Source: an uncultured Leptolyngbya sp.
GTDB taxonomy: Bacteria > Cyanobacteriota > Cyanobacteriia > Phormidesmidales > Phormidesmidaceae
Assembly: GCA_937899365.1 (NCBI GenBank)
Contig: CALBPH010000774.1
Coordinates: 1-7,574 of the forward strand
Direction of reading: 5' to 3'
DNA length: 7,574 bases
Position numbers and translations under genes: made by a program. How positions within the stretch are numbered: the stretch's first letter is position 1; every line of letters starts with the position of its first letter. Below, in pieces: positions 5,816 through 7,574 of this stretch. A model generated the notes under the pieces. The model was not told where the DNA came from. It ran no database searches and worked only from the letters and a program-made list of their open reading frames with translations.

Positions 5816-6757
5816 TTAGAGCGCAGATGACTTGGCGGGTGGTTTGACGAGATATCGAAGCACACTACCTAGATAGCCCAGCTGACCATAGGCATAGGCC
5901 AGGTTTTCATATCGCTGAGCTGGGTCATTCACATATTTGACGGTTTTATAAACGCCGCGAACCAGACGCTCTCCACCCCAGCGCAGTTGGGCCACACCAG
6001 CACGACCCGATACTTGTTCACGGTAGCATTCACTAATGCCTTGCCACCAACTGCGGCTGAGAAACCAGCCTGGCTTGAGTCTGGCTGGGGCTACATTGTG
6101 GGCGGCCAAGGCGTTGGGCACATACACCACATGCCAGCTATTTTTCAGGGCTAGCTGGGTCATGTGCAGCTCTTCGTTTGAGAGCAGGTTTTTGCCAACG
6201 CGGCCAAGGTTGACGTCAAACCCGCCTACGGAGTCGAGGAAGGTTTTGCGTAGGGAGTAGTTTAGACCTCGGGGGGTAAGGCTGGGGTTTTTGATGTATT
6301 GCACCTGATCGCCCAGGTCGTAAGCCCCCAAACCGCTGGCTAAATCATTGGAGAGCCAGGCCGGTGGTTGGCTGATGCCGGGGGGCCATAGCAGGGTGAC
6401 TTTGCCGCCTGCGATCGCAACCTTGTCATTATCCTGATAAATCTCCAGCAGCGCGGCCACCCACTGGGGGCTTGCCACTGCGTCGTCATCTAAATAGGCC
6501 AAAATATCGCCGTTGGCCGCATTGGCACCCGTATTCCGGGCCGTAGACAAGCCTAACGTTGCCTCATATACATAGCGCAACCGAGGATCTGACAGTCGCT
6601 GCTGGACAACTTCTGCAGTGGTATCGTTCGAAGCGTTGTCCACCACAATCACCTCAATATTATCCAGGGTTTGGGCCAGCAAACTATCAATAGCCGCGCC
6701 CAAATACTGAGCCCGATTGTGGGTACAAATAATGGCAGAAATCATTAACTCAGCCAT
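5816..6757 (-). CDS. Family 2 glycosyltransferase
   Basis: This 313-residue GT-A protein opens with ISAIICTHNRAQYLGAAIDS (6-25), followed by IEVIVVDNASNDTT (34-47), GLSTARNTGANAANGDILAYLDDDA (within 69-93) with the DDD metal site at 90-92, and SVGGFDVNLGR (176-186) with SNEELHM (193-199), the acceptor-side acidic motif of the family. A C-terminal region to about 305 includes W-rich and hydrophobic patches (WFLSRSWWQGI, 231-241) but no clear transmembrane helix. It is probably cytosolic or membrane-associated and adds one sugar during exopolysaccharide or glycolipid assembly. It is first in the minus-strand run. No Shine-Dalgarno precedes ATG 6757; the leader is very A/T rich. Met5 is an alternative start. 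Specificity cannot be read from the sequence. Confidence 0.92.
   Translation of the reverse strand: MAELMISAIICTHNRAQYLGAAIDSLLAQTLDNIEVIVVDNASNDTTAEVVQQRLSDPRLRYVYEATLGLSTARNTGANAANGDILAYLDDDAVASPQWVAALLEIYQDNDKVAIAGGKVTLLWPPGISQPPAWLSNDLASGLGAYDLGDQVQYIKNPSLTPRGLNYSLRKTFLDSVGGFDVNLGRVGKNLLSNEELHMTQLALKNSWHVVYVPNALAAHNVAPARLKPGWFLSRSWWQGISECYREQVSGRAGVAQLRWGGERLVRGVYKTVKYVNDPAQRYENLAYAYGQLGYLGSVLRYLVKPPAKSSAL
6411..6418. repeat. HIP1 octamer GCGATCGC
   Basis: Lies in the first GT2 gene, at the codons for residues around 114-116 (VAIAG). Confidence 0.8.
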
Positions 6758-6781
6758 AAAAATTTTAAATAATAAAAATGA

Positions 6782-6805
6782 AGATGTACTGAAATTACAC
6801 GCAAT
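6782..6805. repeat. Imperfect direct repeat, copy 1
   Basis: Reads AGATGTACT, GAAATTAC, AC, GCAAT. It equals copy 2 (6944-6979) after removal of a 14-base segment flanked by TACT and addition of one AC dinucleotide; all 22 aligned bases match. Confidence 0.6.
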
Positions 6806-6943
6806 ACTGTGGCAATGACGAAATGCTAAAGCAAGAAGACTAAACCTTAAACATAGGGACTAACGCAGATTTAAGCCGAAGCCAATTTTCAAAGCCTGAT
6901 GAACGAGCTCTTCTGCTCTAAATCAAAATTCCCGCTTCACTAT

Positions 6944-6979
6944 AGATGTACTCATTAAACTTTACTGAAATTACGCAAT
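6944..6979. repeat. Imperfect direct repeat, copy 2 (longer form)
   Basis: Reads AGATGTACT, then 14 bases ending in TTACT, then GAAATTAC and GCAAT. The extra 14 bases lie between TACT at 6949-6952 and TACT at 6963-6966, the signature of a slippage deletion that produced copy 1. Confidence 0.6.
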
Positions 6980-6982
6980 TTA

Positions 6983-6992
6983 AGACCGGTCT
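6983..6992. repeat. Perfect 10-bp palindrome AGACCGGTCT
   Basis: It begins four bases after direct-repeat copy 2 and about 95 bp before the deoC ATG. It could be an operator, but a palindrome of this size can also arise by chance. Confidence 0.3.
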
Positions 6993-7087
6993 ATCAAATT
7001 CGTTTTATCTATTCTTCAAACGTGTAAAATCTGCGCTCTGGCTGTTATGGCCTAGCCTCCTATCCAATCTTTGTTAAGCCGAGTCCC

Positions 7088-7574
7088 ATGAGTACTTCTC
7101 CTGACATCGATCTTGCCCCCTACATCGACCATTCTCTACTGGTGCCTACGGCCACCCCAGAGCACCTTGATCATTGGTGTGCAGAAACCCAACGCTATGG
7201 CTTTGCCAGTGTCTGCGTCTATCCAGTCCATGTTCAACGGGCCGTTGAAAACCTCCATGAAAGCAGTGCCGTTGTCAGCACTGTCATTGGTTTCCCCACT
7301 GGCGCAGACACGTCTGCTAGCAAACTCTTTGCCGCCCAAGAAGCCACGGACAACGGTGCCACAGAACTCGATGTGGTGATTAATCTTGGCTGGGTTAAAT
7401 CGGGCCAGTTAGAGCGAGTGCATACAGAATTGGCCCAAATTGTCGAAGCCACTGGGCAATGTGTGAAGGCAATTTTGGAAATGACCCTACTCAACCCAGC
7501 GGAGAAACGGGCCGCCGCTGATGTTTGTATGGATGCCGGGGTGCAAATTCTTAAAACCAGTAACGGTTGGAATG
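7088..7574 (+). CDS. deoC: Deoxyribose-phosphate aldolase, 5' part (cut by the window edge)
   Basis: The frame is open from ATG 7088 through 162 codons to the window end. The family is usually about 220-260 residues, so the last third is outside. The enzyme reversibly cleaves 2-deoxy-D-ribose 5-phosphate to acetaldehyde and glyceraldehyde 3-phosphate in deoxynucleoside salvage, as a cytosolic class I aldolase with a TIM barrel. Seen here are YIDHSLL (12-18), SVCVYP (41-46), VIGFPTGA (66-73), ELDVVINLGW (93-102) with the conserved Asp95, VKAILE (126-131) with the barrel Lys127, and KTSNGW (156-161) carrying the Schiff-base Lys156. The third residue after that Lys is Asn where I expect Thr (KTSTG). 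No strong Shine-Dalgarno precedes the ATG. It is transcribed away from the polysaccharide genes; downstream partners are not visible. Confidence 0.95.
   Translation, partial: MSTSPDIDLAPYIDHSLLVPTATPEHLDHWCAETQRYGFASVCVYPVHVQRAVENLHESSAVVSTVIGFPTGADTSASKLFAAQEATDNGATELDVVINLGWVKSGQLERVHTELAQIVEATGQCVKAILEMTLLNPAEKRAAADVCMDAGVQILKTSNGWN

Larger units (their letters stand above)
6758..7087. other. Divergent A/T-rich intergenic region between the polysaccharide genes and deoC
   Basis: These 330 bases separate two genes read outward and should hold both promoters. I saw no ORF above about 20 codons and no RNA gene. For deoC a weak -10 candidate TAAAAT lies at 7026-7031 without a good -35; for the glycosyltransferase TATTAT lies at 6774-6769 on the minus strand, very near its ATG. 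The 9-mer TTAAGCCGA occurs at 6871-6879 and 7074-7082. The direct repeat is listed separately. Confidence 0.5.

Noticed and set aside
6786..6798. Possible NtcA box (GTA...TAC) upstream of the first glycosyltransferase
   Set aside because: The spacing is 7 bases, whereas the NtcA consensus needs 8, and repeat copy 2 lacks the GTA half.
7136..7494. ORFs on both strands within the last 400 bases
   Set aside because: They are shadows of deoC, whose true frame is open to the window end and carries every family motif.

Overview
The window looks like cyanobacterial chromosome. It carries four copies of the palindromic octamer GCGATCGC (HIP1, a hallmark of many cyanobacterial genomes) in 7.6 kb. Most genes lack a clear Shine-Dalgarno sequence, and several proteins are of types I know mainly from filamentous or Leptolyngbya-like cyanobacteria. 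I cannot name the species.

Layout, left to right. (1) Positions 1-764, minus strand: a two-gene toxin-antitoxin-like module. The first gene is a Panacea/DUF4065 antitoxin and the second, overlapping it by one base, is a putative toxin. The toxin frame is interrupted by TAA at 67-69 but stays open to the window edge, with residues that look like the natural continuation of the family. The system therefore looks like an intact antitoxin with a nonsense-mutated toxin. This end is richer in A/T than the metabolic genes. (2) Positions 765-1124: mostly non-coding, with a candidate promoter for the module and a short plus-strand ORF (1011-1151) that may be a gene remnant. (3) Positions 1125-1547, minus strand: a small membrane-anchored protein of unknown function. 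(4) Positions 1814-3325, plus strand: full-length biosynthetic threonine ammonia-lyase IlvA with two C-terminal ACT-like domains. (5) Positions 3304-6757, minus strand: a four-gene run, transcribed from right to left as GT2 glycosyltransferase, a second GT2 glycosyltransferase, a WcaF-type hexapeptide acetyltransferase and a TspO/MBR-like membrane protein. The first three form a plausible exopolysaccharide or glycolipid cassette. The last overlaps the ilvA 3' end by 22 bp. (6) Positions 6758-7087: a 330-bp A/T-rich divergent intergenic region with an imperfect direct repeat. (7) Positions 7088-7574, plus strand: the first 162 codons of deoC (deoxyribose-phosphate aldolase), cut by the window edge.

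The metabolic genes (ilvA, deoC) are ordinary core functions. The main accessory interest is the decayed Panacea toxin-antitoxin pair. Next come the polysaccharide cassette and the unexplained repeats. I see no rRNA, tRNA, CRISPR array or transposase.
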